In this document: piece by piece, positions 50,590 to 59,463 of the stretch
How positions within the stretch are numbered: the first letter of the stretch is position 1
Layout of the letters: the number at the start of each line of letters is the position of its first letter
Source: CAVRTJ01 sp964507185
GTDB lineage: Bacteria; Acidobacteriota; UBA4820; DSQY01
Assembly: GCA_964507185.1 (NCBI GenBank)
Contig: CAZDOY010000001.1
Coordinates: 62,001-126,000 of the forward strand
Direction of reading: 5' to 3'
DNA length: 64,000 nucleotides
Translations under genes and position numbers: made by a program
Notes under the pieces: generated by a model
Told to the model about the DNA's origin: nothing
Database searches by the model: none
The model's input: only the letters and a program-made list of their open reading frames with translations

Positions 50590-50934
50590 ATGCCAGATCG
50601 AAAACTGATTCGACCCAACCTCCGTGACTACACCGGCCGGCGGCGTGAAATCCGCGAGTCCAAGGACGACGAGAGCGGGCCTCCTTCCGGCACCTTTTCG
50701 CCGGCGCGGCGCAAGCAGGTTCCCCCTGAGCAAACCAACGCCGAAAATTTCTATTATCTCAAGCAGATGGGCTCCAAGACCCCCATGATCGTGGTCCTCA
50801 TGGACGGCGAGGAACTGCGGGGTTGGATAGAGTGGTACGACAGGGACTGCATCAAGGTCCACCGAAACAGCGAGCCCAATCTTCTTCTTTACAAGCACGC
50901 CATCAAGTACATCTTCAAGGAGCGCGAGGCATGA
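50590..50934 (+). CDS. hfq: Hfq-like Sm protein with N-terminal extension
   Basis: Residues about 50-112 fit Hfq: an N-terminal helix (N-F-Y-Y-L-K-Q-M), Sm1 (P-M-I-V-V-L-M-D-G-E-E-L-R-G-W-I-E-W-Y-D) and Sm2 with the K-H motif in Y-K-H-A-I-K-Y-I. Hfq rings bind U-rich RNA ends and promote sRNA-mRNA pairing. Residues 1-50 are an added basic, Pro-rich, likely disordered tail, unlike the short N-terminus of proteobacterial Hfq; there is almost no C-terminal tail. It sits between ricT and pdxA, whose ATG overlaps its stop. The usual neighbours miaA and hflX are absent. Confidence 0.85.
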   Translation: MPDRKLIRPNLRDYTGRRREIRESKDDESGPPSGTFSPARRKQVPPEQTNAENFYYLKQMGSKTPMIVVLMDGEELRGWIEWYDRDCIKVHRNSEPNLLLYKHAIKYIFKEREA

Positions 50935-51848
50935 CGCGTCCGAAAGTGCTCATCACCACGGGCGACCCTGGTGGGGTCGGTCCCGAGACGCTGTGGTCCA
51001 TATTGCAAGACGGAGAGGTCCAGAAGGCCGCCGACGTCACGGTCATCGGTCCCTCACGGTCCGTCCAGTCCGTCCCGGAAGGCGTCCGCTGGGACGACGT
51101 GGATCTGCCGACCCTTCGATTCCATAAGCGGCCCCACCCGGATAACGGGAGAATCGCCCTCCTCGCTATCGAGGAGGCCTGTCGGAGGATGACGCGCAAG
51201 GAGGCCGACCTTCTGGTGACCGGCCCCGTATCGAAGGAGGCCATCCGCCGGTGCGGAATCCCGTTCTCCGGTCACACCGAATACCTCGCCCAGTTCTTTC
51301 AGGCCAGGACCTACATGGTGTTTTTCACGGGCGTCATGCCCGTCGCCCTGTTTTCGACGCACGTCCCCTTCAAGGACATCCCCGCAGTGTTGACCCGGGA
51401 GGCCCTCGAAGACTTCATACGCGGCCTGGCCACCGCCTGGAACCGCCAGCTCAGCATGCGGCCGCGTTTCCGGGTTTCCGGCCTCAATCCGCACGCCGGT
51501 GAGGGAGGTCTGCTTGGAAGGGAAGAGAGGGAGATCATAGAACCTGCCATCGAGGCGCTCATAGCCGAAGGTATAGAGGTGGAAGGACCCGTCCCGGCGG
51601 ACAGCCTCTTCCTGCGTCCCGAGTCGCCGGAAACGGTGGCGGTTGCCCTCTATCACGACCAGGCCATGATCCCGGCCAAGATGATGAGCCACGGCCACGC
51701 GGTGAACTGCACGCTCGGTCTGCCCTTTTTGAGGACGTCGCCCGACCACGGTCCCGCCTTCGACATCGCGGGGCTCGGCAAGGCGGATCCCGAGAGCATG
51801 CGGCGCGCTTTCTTCACCGGCATCGAGCTTCTGGGACGCAGGCGGTAA
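50931..51848 (+). CDS. pdxA: 4-hydroxythreonine-4-phosphate dehydrogenase PdxA
   Basis: PdxA oxidises 4-phosphohydroxy-threonine in pyridoxal-phosphate synthesis. The 305-residue product has the family start T-T-G-D-P-G-G-V-G-P-E and metal-binding His residues in S-G-H-T-E-Y-L-A (near 108), L-N-P-H-A-G-E-G-G (near 188) and Y-H-D-Q-A-M-I-P (near 240). The ATG at 50931 overlaps the hfq stop. Confidence 0.95.
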   Translation: MTRPKVLITTGDPGGVGPETLWSILQDGEVQKAADVTVIGPSRSVQSVPEGVRWDDVDLPTLRFHKRPHPDNGRIALLAIEEACRRMTRKEADLLVTGPVSKEAIRRCGIPFSGHTEYLAQFFQARTYMVFFTGVMPVALFSTHVPFKDIPAVLTREALEDFIRGLATAWNRQLSMRPRFRVSGLNPHAGEGGLLGREEREIIEPAIEALIAEGIEVEGPVPADSLFLRPESPETVAVALYHDQAMIPAKMMSHGHAVNCTLGLPFLRTSPDHGPAFDIAGLGKADPESMRRAFFTGIELLGRRR

Positions 51849-51849
51849 C

Positions 51850-53133
51850 GTGCTGGATATCAACCTCATCAGAACCAGTCCGGACGAGGTCAAGAGGCGG
51901 CTCGCCCGAAAGGGTGTGGACGGCGCCGCGGTAGACGAGATTCTCGCGCTCGACGGAAAGCGCCGGGATCTGGTCACCGGCGTGGAGACCCTCAAGGCGC
52001 GCCGTAACGAAACCAGCAAATCGATCGGAAGGCTCAAGCGAGAGGGCAAGGACACGGCGGCCATCCAGGCCGATATGCGGGCCCTGGGCGAGGAGATTTC
52101 GGGCGTCGACGCTTCCGTCGCCGAACTGGACGGGGCGATCCGCTCGCACTTGCTGAACCTGCCGAATCTTCCCCACGAATCCGTCCCCGACGGGCGGGGC
52201 GAGGCGGACAACGTCGAGGTCTCGGTCTGGGGAAAGAAACCCGATTTCGACTTCCCCCCAAGGGCCCACGACGAACTCGGGACGGCCCTGGGCATTCTCG
52301 ATTTCGAGCGGGCGGCCAAGATAAGCGGCGCCCGTTTCGTGGTGTACCGCGGGGCGGGGGCCATGCTCGAGCGCGCGCTCATCTCGTTCATGCTGGATCT
52401 CCACACCAGGAGCCACGGTTACACCGAGATTCTCCCGCCCTACCTCGTCAAGGCGCACGCGCTGGAGGGGACGGGCAACCTGCCCAAGTTCGAGGAGGAC
52501 CTCTTCAAGGTGGACGGGGGAGCGTTTTACCTCATCCCGACCGCCGAGGTGCCCGTGACCAACCTTCACCGCGAGGAGATCCTTGACGGAGCGCAGCTGC
52601 CGATCCGGTACTGTGCTTTCACCCCCTGTTTCCGCTCCGAGGCCGGGTCCTATGGCAAGGACACGAAGGGCATGATCCGCCAGCACCAGTTCCACAAGGT
52701 CGAACTGGTGAAATTCGCCCATCCGGAGACGTCTTACCAGGAACTCGAGGGGCTCACGTCCGACGCCGAGGCCGTCCTGAAAGCCCTCGGTTTGCACTAC
52801 CGGAAAGTCATCCTGTGCACCGGCGATATGTCTTTCTCCTCCGCAAAGACGTATGATCTGGAAGTGTGGCTCCCGTCCCAGGACTGCTACAGGGAGATCA
52901 GCTCCTGCTCGAACTTCGAAGATTTCCAGGCGCGGCGTGCGGGCATCCGGTTCAAGCCGGAGGGTGGGGGTAAACCGCAATTCGTGCACACGCTCAACGG
53001 TTCGGGGCTGGCCGTGGGGCGGACGCTCGTGGCCGTTCTTGAACAGTACCAGCGCGAGGACGGCTCGGTTGAGATTCCGGAGGCACTGCACCCCTATTGT
53101 GGAGCCATCCGACACCTGCGGCTTGATAGTTAG
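51850..53133 (+). CDS. serS: seryl-tRNA synthetase
   Basis: SerS charges tRNA-Ser. The 427-residue product has the N-terminal tRNA-binding helical arm (about 28-100) and the class II core: T-A-E-V-P motif near 232, motif 2 with F-R-S-E-A-G-S-Y-G near 260 and motif 3 with N-G-S-G-L-A-V-G-R near 385. The start is a GTG two bases after the pdxA stop. It ends the operon; I see no clear terminator before the Oar-like gene. Confidence 0.97.
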   Translation: MLDINLIRTSPDEVKRRLARKGVDGAAVDEILALDGKRRDLVTGVETLKARRNETSKSIGRLKREGKDTAAIQADMRALGEEISGVDASVAELDGAIRSHLLNLPNLPHESVPDGRGEADNVEVSVWGKKPDFDFPPRAHDELGTALGILDFERAAKISGARFVVYRGAGAMLERALISFMLDLHTRSHGYTEILPPYLVKAHALEGTGNLPKFEEDLFKVDGGAFYLIPTAEVPVTNLHREEILDGAQLPIRYCAFTPCFRSEAGSYGKDTKGMIRQHQFHKVELVKFAHPETSYQELEGLTSDAEAVLKALGLHYRKVILCTGDMSFSSAKTYDLEVWLPSQDCYREISSCSNFEDFQARRAGIRFKPEGGGKPQFVHTLNGSGLAVGRTLVAVLEQYQREDGSVEIPEALHPYCGAIRHLRLDS

Positions 53134-53267
53134 GGAATCCTCGGGATAGATTCACGGCATTCGGGGCACAAGGTTTCTTTTTACTATTCGCAGGGTTGGC
53201 AGATCGGTATGCTAACGGCGGATGATGTTGTTAGTGTAGGCAGGTGCAAGAGGAAGGGGGCAAGGTC

Positions 53268-56105
53268 ATGAAGTGTAGGCTAGGAGGTGTACTCCTGCTA
53301 GTCGTTACACTCGTGCTGGGGGGAACGGCCGTCCGGGCGCAGGAAGACACCGGCAGTCTGAGCGGCCGTGTGATCGATACGGCCGGCCGGCCCATACCGG
53401 GCGCTTCGGTGCAGGTCACGTGCACCTATCTGCAGGGTCCCAGAGGGGCGGTGACGAATTCGATGGGCGAGTTCCTCATCCCGTACCTCCCTCCCGCCAG
53501 TGATTACAAGACGGTCTTCGAAGCGGCCGGGTTCAACAAAGTCGTCCAGTCAAGCGTCAAGATCAGCCTGGGCACGACCACCAGCCTGCAGGTCGCGCTG
53601 ACGAGCGGCGGCGAGGAGCTCACCGTGACCGCCCGACCGGCCGTCATGACCCACAAGGGCACCCAGGTCAGCACCAACATCACCCAGCAGGAGATGGAGA
53701 CCATCCCCATCGGCCGCCATTACCAGGACACCCTGTACCTGGCCCCGATGGTGACCCCATCGGGCATGGGCGGTAACCCCGGCGTGGCAGGCTCGACCGG
53801 AAGCGAGAACATTTTCCTGATCAACGGCCTCAACACGACGGACCCCGTCATGGGCACATTCGGCACCAACCTGAACTACAACTTCATCCGCGAGATGGAG
53901 ATCACAACGGGCGGTATGCAGGCCGAGTACGGCGCCTCCACCGGTGGCGTGTTCAACATTCTGACCAAGTCCGGCACCAACGAATTCCACGGCGAACTCT
54001 TTGCGTACTATACCGACGAGTCCTTCACCGCGAACCGCCACTCCAACGACTTGTCCACGGCCACCAACAGTCCCTACCACAACTACGACTACGGCTTTGA
54101 CGTGGGCGGCCCCATCGTCAAGGATCGTCTCTGGTTCTTCGTCGGCTACAACCCCACGCTCTTTTCGCGCCACTACGAGGGCTCGATGACAGCGATAAAC
54201 TACGGCTCAAACAACCCGGACACCTATCTCACCGAGCTCCATATTCCTTACAAGTATGACAACATAAGCCGAAACTGGCTCTGGTCCGCCAAGTTCACCT
54301 ACCGGGTCAACGACAAGCACAACCTGGAGCTCTCGGTCTTCTCCGATCCGTCCCACTTGTGGCAAAACGAAGGGCCCTTCCCGAGCATCGACAGGCGGGC
54401 CCTCCAGACCCGCCGGTACCAGGGCGGTTACAACGGAGCGCTCCGCTGGTACGCTTCCTGGTCCCCGAGCCTTTTCAGCGACACGGGCTTCGGCAAGACC
54501 CACTCCCGCCTCGACATCCTTCCCTGGGACCACGCGGGATTCGGACGTCCCGAGATCCTCAGCGCCGACTACAGCCCCTACGTGAGCCTGGGCGCCGGCA
54601 TCGGGAACTACATCTGGGACGACCGCGACAGCACCCAATTCCAGACCAAGTGGACCCTGCTGGCCGGCAAGCACGAGGTCAAGTTCGGTGGCCAGGTCGA
54701 GGAACTGAAGTGGAATTCCTACTCGGACTACACAGGTGGCTACAAAAGGCTGCTCATCTACCAGCGCCCCAACCACCCTCTCACAACTAATCCGGTCGAC
54801 TACGGCTATACGTTCGACTACCGCTTCCAAAACCCACAGTCCTGCGAGAAGGGCACCTACACCGCCATCTTCGCCCAGGACAGCTGGTCCGCCACGGACT
54901 TCCTGACCCTGTCCTACGGCATCAGGTTCGAGCGAAACGAGGTGAAGCCCGGCAACGGCGGCCAGAAGCTCTCTCTCGACTCCTGGTCGCCGCGCGTGGG
55001 TATCGACTACGACTTTATGCACAACGGCAAGTCCAAGGTCTACGCCAACTGGGGCCGCTTCTACCAGCGCGTGCCCATCTCCATGTCCCAGTCCATGGAC
55101 CCCGGCCACGCCACTTATCGCGACTTTTATTATGCCGGTGGCTACCAATACACCGACGTTTATGGCTCCGTTCCCACGACCGTGCTCGGCGGCGTGAAGA
55201 ACCAGTACACGGACGAATTCATGGCGGGTGTCGAGTACGAGTTGCGTCCAGACCTGACCGTGGGTTTCAACGCTACCTTCCGCCGGCTTGGCCGCGTCCT
55301 CGAGGACGTGGGTTACATCGATAACAGCGGCAACATCAGCTACATACTCATGAACCCCGGCGAACAGTGGCCCGCCATCATGAGCCGATGGGCTTCGGAG
55401 GTGCCTGACTACGAGCGCTTCCCCAGGGCGATCCGCAACTACGACGCCTACGTCCTCAAGCTCAACAAGCGATTCTCCAACAACTGGTTCCTCAACGTGA
55501 GCTACACCTGGTCCACGCTCAGGGGTAACTACGAGGGCGGCTCCGGCGGCTACGGCCTCGCGGGCCTCAGCCCCGACGCCTCGAGCGCCTACGACATCCC
55601 TGAAAGCATCCTCATCAACAACCGGTACGGCTACCTGCCCCAGGACATCCGGCACTCGCTCAAGATTCAGGGCAGCTACCGCTTAGACTGGGGGCTCGTG
55701 CTGGGCATGAACTTCGATTTACGCTCGGGCCGGCCGCTCAACCAGGAAATGGACTATCCCTACAACGAGATTGGCTACGGCACCGTCCTGACCGCGCCGC
55801 GCGGCACAGACCGCCTGCCCGGCGTCTGGCAGCTCGATCTCCACGCCGAGTACGACATGAAGCTGTGGAAAACCGACCTGGCCCTCTTCGTGGACGTCTT
55901 CAACGTGACGAACCGCCAGACAGCCCTTACCAAGTACGAAACCTACTGGCGCGCACCCGACAATCTCCAACAGATCTTAAAAGGCACCTGGTTCACGGAC
56001 AAGAACAAGAATGGTACGCTGGCGAACAGGGATTACAATTGGGGGCTCACCACGGCCAGGCAGGGCAGCCGCAACGCCCGCATCGGCGTCAAATGGAGCT
56101 TCTAA
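53268..56105 (+). CDS. Oar-like TonB-dependent receptor 1
   Basis: The 945-residue outer-membrane protein has a signal peptide (1-25), a carboxypeptidase-regulatory beta-sandwich (about 30-110: G-S-L-S-G-R-V-I-D-T-A-G-R-P-I-P-G-A), a plug (about 120-245) and a barrel ending in a C-terminal Phe. Such Oar-like transporters are expanded in Acidobacteriota. The substrate is unknown. I use the ATG at 53268. Its leader has the purine-rich segment GAGGAAGGGGG that could pair with the putative small RNA at 5597-5664. A TATGCT box lies at about 53208, but I could not assign a full promoter. Confidence 0.92.
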   Translation: MKCRLGGVLLLVVTLVLGGTAVRAQEDTGSLSGRVIDTAGRPIPGASVQVTCTYLQGPRGAVTNSMGEFLIPYLPPASDYKTVFEAAGFNKVVQSSVKISLGTTTSLQVALTSGGEELTVTARPAVMTHKGTQVSTNITQQEMETIPIGRHYQDTLYLAPMVTPSGMGGNPGVAGSTGSENIFLINGLNTTDPVMGTFGTNLNYNFIREMEITTGGMQAEYGASTGGVFNILTKSGTNEFHGELFAYYTDESFTANRHSNDLSTATNSPYHNYDYGFDVGGPIVKDRLWFFVGYNPTLFSRHYEGSMTAINYGSNNPDTYLTELHIPYKYDNISRNWLWSAKFTYRVNDKHNLELSVFSDPSHLWQNEGPFPSIDRRALQTRRYQGGYNGALRWYASWSPSLFSDTGFGKTHSRLDILPWDHAGFGRPEILSADYSPYVSLGAGIGNYIWDDRDSTQFQTKWTLLAGKHEVKFGGQVEELKWNSYSDYTGGYKRLLIYQRPNHPLTTNPVDYGYTFDYRFQNPQSCEKGTYTAIFAQDSWSATDFLTLSYGIRFERNEVKPGNGGQKLSLDSWSPRVGIDYDFMHNGKSKVYANWGRFYQRVPISMSQSMDPGHATYRDFYYAGGYQYTDVYGSVPTTVLGGVKNQYTDEFMAGVEYELRPDLTVGFNATFRRLGRVLEDVGYIDNSGNISYILMNPGEQWPAIMSRWASEVPDYERFPRAIRNYDAYVLKLNKRFSNNWFLNVSYTWSTLRGNYEGGSGGYGLAGLSPDASSAYDIPESILINNRYGYLPQDIRHSLKIQGSYRLDWGLVLGMNFDLRSGRPLNQEMDYPYNEIGYGTVLTAPRGTDRLPGVWQLDLHAEYDMKLWKTDLALFVDVFNVTNRQTALTKYETYWRAPDNLQQILKGTWFTDKNKNGTLANRDYNWGLTTARQGSRNARIGVKWSF

Positions 56106-56204
56106 GTGTCGTAAACTGCTGAAAATAATGACTCTAGGGAGGCTCCGGGATGCCCTTGGGCCTTTTTCTTCCCGGGCCGCGGGACGGCCGCTCCCGGCGG
56201 GGGG

Positions 56205-56234
56205 TTGACATCATTCGAAGTCCTTTGCTAATTT
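56205..56234 (+). promoter_or_regulatory. sigma-70 promoter of Oar-like receptor 2
   Basis: TTGACA and TAATTT are 18 bases apart, with the start near 56241. The resulting 5' leader is about 90 bases, long for this window. Confidence 0.65.
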
Positions 56235-56248
56235 GGGACAATCAGGTT

Positions 56249-56265
56249 GAAAGGAGGTGATGTGA
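56249..56265 (+). promoter_or_regulatory. extended anti-16S element with ATG-TGA in the leader
   Basis: GAAAGGAGGTGAT, complementary over 13 bases to the usual 3' end of 16S rRNA, lies at the very start of the predicted transcript, 70 bases before the true start codon. An ATG followed at once by TGA overlaps its end (56260-56265), only two bases from GGAGG. The gene has its own GGAGGTGA site at 56318. This may be a ribosome standby or pausing site. Confidence 0.4.
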
Positions 56266-56330
56266 TCTAGTAATTCTGCCTGCTGAGTTACGGGAGGTGT
56301 TAAAACTTCGGAGGTTATGGAGGTGAAAAT

Positions 56331-59300
56331 ATGAGGAATGCGCTCAAATGGAGTGCCCTGCTTGTGGTGGCTCTGGCCATCATAAGTGTTTCTGTCTTTG
56401 CACAGACGGGCGGTGGTCTTCAGGGTAGGGTCACCGATGAAGCGGGTCAGCCCATCATCGGGGCGACCATTCACGTTACTGGCCCCAAACTGCAGGGCTT
56501 CGTGGGCACGGCCACAGACACGAGTGGTAGCTATCTGATACCCTTCCTGCCGGTCGGCGGCGACTACTCGGTGAAGGTAGAGGCCCCCGGCTACAACACG
56601 GTCATCCGCAAGAACATCAACGTCGTCCTTGGCTCCACGATCAGCCTGCCCTTCACGCTCAGCCAGGGCCAGACTGAGGTGGTCGTCACGGCGATAGCCC
56701 CCGTTCTCGACCAGAAAACGACCCAGGTCGGCGCCAACATCTCGGACAAGATGATCCTGTCCATCCCGCTGACGAGGAATTCCTCCGGGATCGCCTACCT
56801 GGCGCCCAGCGCCGTGGACTCCGGCCTTGGCGGCGCGCCGTCCATCGGCGGTGCCTCCGGTCCGGAAAACTCCTACACCGTCGACGGCGTCGACGTGACG
56901 GGTTCTGGCGACGCCCTGAACAACACCTCGCTGAACTTCGACTTCATCCAGGCCACCGAGGTAAGGACAGGCGGTATTGGCGCTGAATACGGCGCTCTGA
57001 TGGGCGGGAACATAACATCCATCACCAAGAGCGGCGGCAACGAGTTCCACGGCGGCCTCTACGCCTACTACTTCGACGACGGGATGGGCGCCAAGGAGCG
57101 CGAGCTCAACAACCCCAGCGTCGTGAGCCACCGTGGCTCCTACAAGAAGTACGACGTCGGCGGCTTCCTGGGCGGCTACTTCATCAAGGACAAGCTCTGG
57201 TTCTTCGTGGCATACGACTACAACAAGACGGACACGGGCTTTACGTCGGGCGGCAGCGGCGCCAACGTGTACATCAACGGCCAGCCGGCCCGCTCCGGCT
57301 ACATGACGTCGGGTTACACGAACACCGACAAAAACCCCATGTACGCCTTCAAGGTCACGTGGAACATCAACCCCAACCAGAAGGTGGCGGTATCGGTCTT
57401 CGGCAACAACGACAAATATAACTTCTACTATGGGCCCGGGCTTTCGAACCCGATCACGACGGCGGCGCCCCACGAGGACAAGCTGGACAACTACGCCGTG
57501 AGCCTGCAGTGGAACGCCACGTGGACGCCCAAGTTCTTCACAGAGGTGGTCCTCTCCCGGCGCCACATGACCGAGGACAACACTCCGACCAACGCCTCGG
57601 CCCAAAACAACTACACCTATGGCTACCGCTATGGGCCTTCCACCTACACGGGCTACGAGATCATCCCGCTGGCCGCCGATCCGAATTCACCACACACGAC
57701 AGGGACCTCGGTCGACATCACCGCCTACAAGCCTTCCCTCGGCGGCATGTTGTACGAGCACACGCTGGACCAGAACGACCAGATCCGCGTGAAGGCCACC
57801 AACCTGTTCACGTGGGCCGGCAGCCACGAGCTGTCCTACGGGCTCCAGTCCTACGACATCAAGTACGACTACAACTTCAACTACACGGGTCCCTCAACCC
57901 CCGAAATGGCGCCCGCCGACCCCTTCTTCGGCCGTTCCCCCAGCGGCGGCTCCTTCATCCGCTGGCAGTACTACAGCGGTTCGCCCACGCAGTTCCTCTT
58001 CCGCGCGCAGAACTTCATGAACAACGCGGCCAAGAAGACCACGCAGACCTGGGCGGGCTACTGGATCCAGGACAACTGGAACGTCACCGACTACTTCATG
58101 CTGAAGCTCGGCCTCCGCCTCGATCAGCTCCACATGAAGGGCTCCAACAACAGCCTGAACGTACCCACCTCGTTGGGCCTTGGAAATATCCCCGGCCTGG
58201 CCAACGGCCAGGCGCGCAGCGTCAACATCAACGACATGTGGGCGCCCCGCCTCGGCTTCACGTGGGATATTGCCCACAACAACAAGAGCAAGCTCTACGG
58301 CTTCTGGGGCCAGTACTACGAGCGCATCCCCAACGACATGGCCATCCGCGCCCTCACCGACGAGTATTTCCACTTCAGCTACTATGAAGACGCCGCTCTG
58401 ACTCAGCCCTTCCAGGGCACTAACAGCGGGTATCACTACTCCTACGGCTTCTTCAACACGCTCATAAAGGGCACGCCGACCGGCGGCAGGCTGAAGGGCT
58501 CTTACAACGAGGAGGCCATCCTCGGCTTCGAGTACGAGGTCCGCCCTGACTTGACCTTAGGCGTTCGCGGCATCTACCGCACCCTGGGCCGGGTCATCGA
58601 GGACATCTCGGTCGACGGCGCCAACCAGTACATCATCACGAACCCCAGCAACTGGACGGGTCTCTGGGTGCCCGACGTTTTCGGGCGCGTTGACGGCAAC
58701 GGGAACCCCTACCGCTACAAGTTCCCCAAACCGGTCCGCATCTACAAGGCGCTCGAGATCACCATGAACAAGCGCTTCAGCAACAACTGGATGATGCAGG
58801 GCTCTTACGTGCTCTCCAGGCTGCAGGGTAACTACGAGGGGCTGTTCTCCCGCGACAACGGCCAGCTCGACCCGAACATCACGTCCAAGTACGACATCCC
58901 GTCCCTGCTCATCAACGGCTACGGCCTCCTGCCCAACGACAGGACCCACGTGCTGAAGCTGTTCGGCGGCTACTTCTTCACCAACATCCCCCTCGAGCTG
59001 TCCGGCAACTTCACGCTCCAGAGCGGCACGCCCGTCTCCGCCCTGGGCGCGGACGACGCCTACGGCCTCAACGAGGGCTTTGCCAAGGTTCGCGGCACGG
59101 CCGGCCGTACCCCCACGACCTGGCACCTGGACATCGGCGCCCAGTACAGCTTCAAGCTCTGGAAGAGCAACCTGGCTCTGCGCGCCGACATCTTCAACGT
59201 GACCAACGAGCAGCGCGCGATCTCCGTCAACGAGACCTACAACACGATCAACACTCAACCGGCTCAGAACTACCCCTACTTCGGAATGGAAACGGCCCAC

Positions 59301-59345
59301 CAGCAGGCTCGCCGCATCCGGCTCGCCATCCGCTGGACCTTCTAA
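56331..59345 (+). CDS. Oar-like TonB-dependent receptor 2
   Basis: The 1004-residue paralogue of receptor 1 has a signal peptide (1-25), a carboxypeptidase-regulatory domain (about 28-112: G-R-V-T-D-E-A-G-Q-P-I-I-G-A), a plug (about 118-240, with N-S-Y-T-V-D-G-V-D-V) and a barrel ending R-W-T-F. The barrel is rich in Tyr, Asn and Gly. Codon use is strongly biased to C-ending codons (AAC, TAC, ACC), suggesting high expression. It has its own promoter, a structured leader and a strong terminator at 59369. The substrate is unknown. Confidence 0.93.
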   Translation: MRNALKWSALLVVALAIISVSVFAQTGGGLQGRVTDEAGQPIIGATIHVTGPKLQGFVGTATDTSGSYLIPFLPVGGDYSVKVEAPGYNTVIRKNINVVLGSTISLPFTLSQGQTEVVVTAIAPVLDQKTTQVGANISDKMILSIPLTRNSSGIAYLAPSAVDSGLGGAPSIGGASGPENSYTVDGVDVTGSGDALNNTSLNFDFIQATEVRTGGIGAEYGALMGGNITSITKSGGNEFHGGLYAYYFDDGMGAKERELNNPSVVSHRGSYKKYDVGGFLGGYFIKDKLWFFVAYDYNKTDTGFTSGGSGANVYINGQPARSGYMTSGYTNTDKNPMYAFKVTWNINPNQKVAVSVFGNNDKYNFYYGPGLSNPITTAAPHEDKLDNYAVSLQWNATWTPKFFTEVVLSRRHMTEDNTPTNASAQNNYTYGYRYGPSTYTGYEIIPLAADPNSPHTTGTSVDITAYKPSLGGMLYEHTLDQNDQIRVKATNLFTWAGSHELSYGLQSYDIKYDYNFNYTGPSTPEMAPADPFFGRSPSGGSFIRWQYYSGSPTQFLFRAQNFMNNAAKKTTQTWAGYWIQDNWNVTDYFMLKLGLRLDQLHMKGSNNSLNVPTSLGLGNIPGLANGQARSVNINDMWAPRLGFTWDIAHNNKSKLYGFWGQYYERIPNDMAIRALTDEYFHFSYYEDAALTQPFQGTNSGYHYSYGFFNTLIKGTPTGGRLKGSYNEEAILGFEYEVRPDLTLGVRGIYRTLGRVIEDISVDGANQYIITNPSNWTGLWVPDVFGRVDGNGNPYRYKFPKPVRIYKALEITMNKRFSNNWMMQGSYVLSRLQGNYEGLFSRDNGQLDPNITSKYDIPSLLINGYGLLPNDRTHVLKLFGGYFFTNIPLELSGNFTLQSGTPVSALGADDAYGLNEGFAKVRGTAGRTPTTWHLDIGAQYSFKLWKSNLALRADIFNVTNEQRAISVNETYNTINTQPAQNYPYFGMETAHQQARRIRLAIRWTF

Positions 59346-59368
59346 GTTCCGTTTAGGATGCAACACCA

Positions 59369-59396
59369 CCGGGGGCGCAAGCCCCCGGTTTTTTTT
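59369..59396 (+). terminator. intrinsic terminator after Oar-like receptor 2
   Basis: An 8-bp stem (CCGGGGGC with GCCCCCGG), a GCAA tetraloop and eight T form a textbook terminator 24 bases after the stop codon. Confidence 0.95.
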
Positions 59397-59451
59397 CGCC
59401 CGGGCGCTTCCCCGAGCCGGGCTCTCTCGAGCCGACGGTCGATCGCTTTGC

Positions 59452-59457
59452 TATAAT
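59452..59457 (+). promoter_or_regulatory. -10 box of a leaderless transcript
   Basis: A perfect TATAAT ends six bases before the ATG at 59464, the same spacing as at 31258/31251. There is no ribosome site between them and no good -35. Confidence 0.55.
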
Positions 59458-59463
59458 CCTTCC

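Noticed and set aside
53194..53212. Sigma-54-like TTGGCAG...TATGCT upstream of Oar-like receptor 1
   Set aside because: The GG to GC distance is 11 rather than 10 bases and the -24 lacks the final C. A sigma-70 -10 (TATGCT) is as likely.
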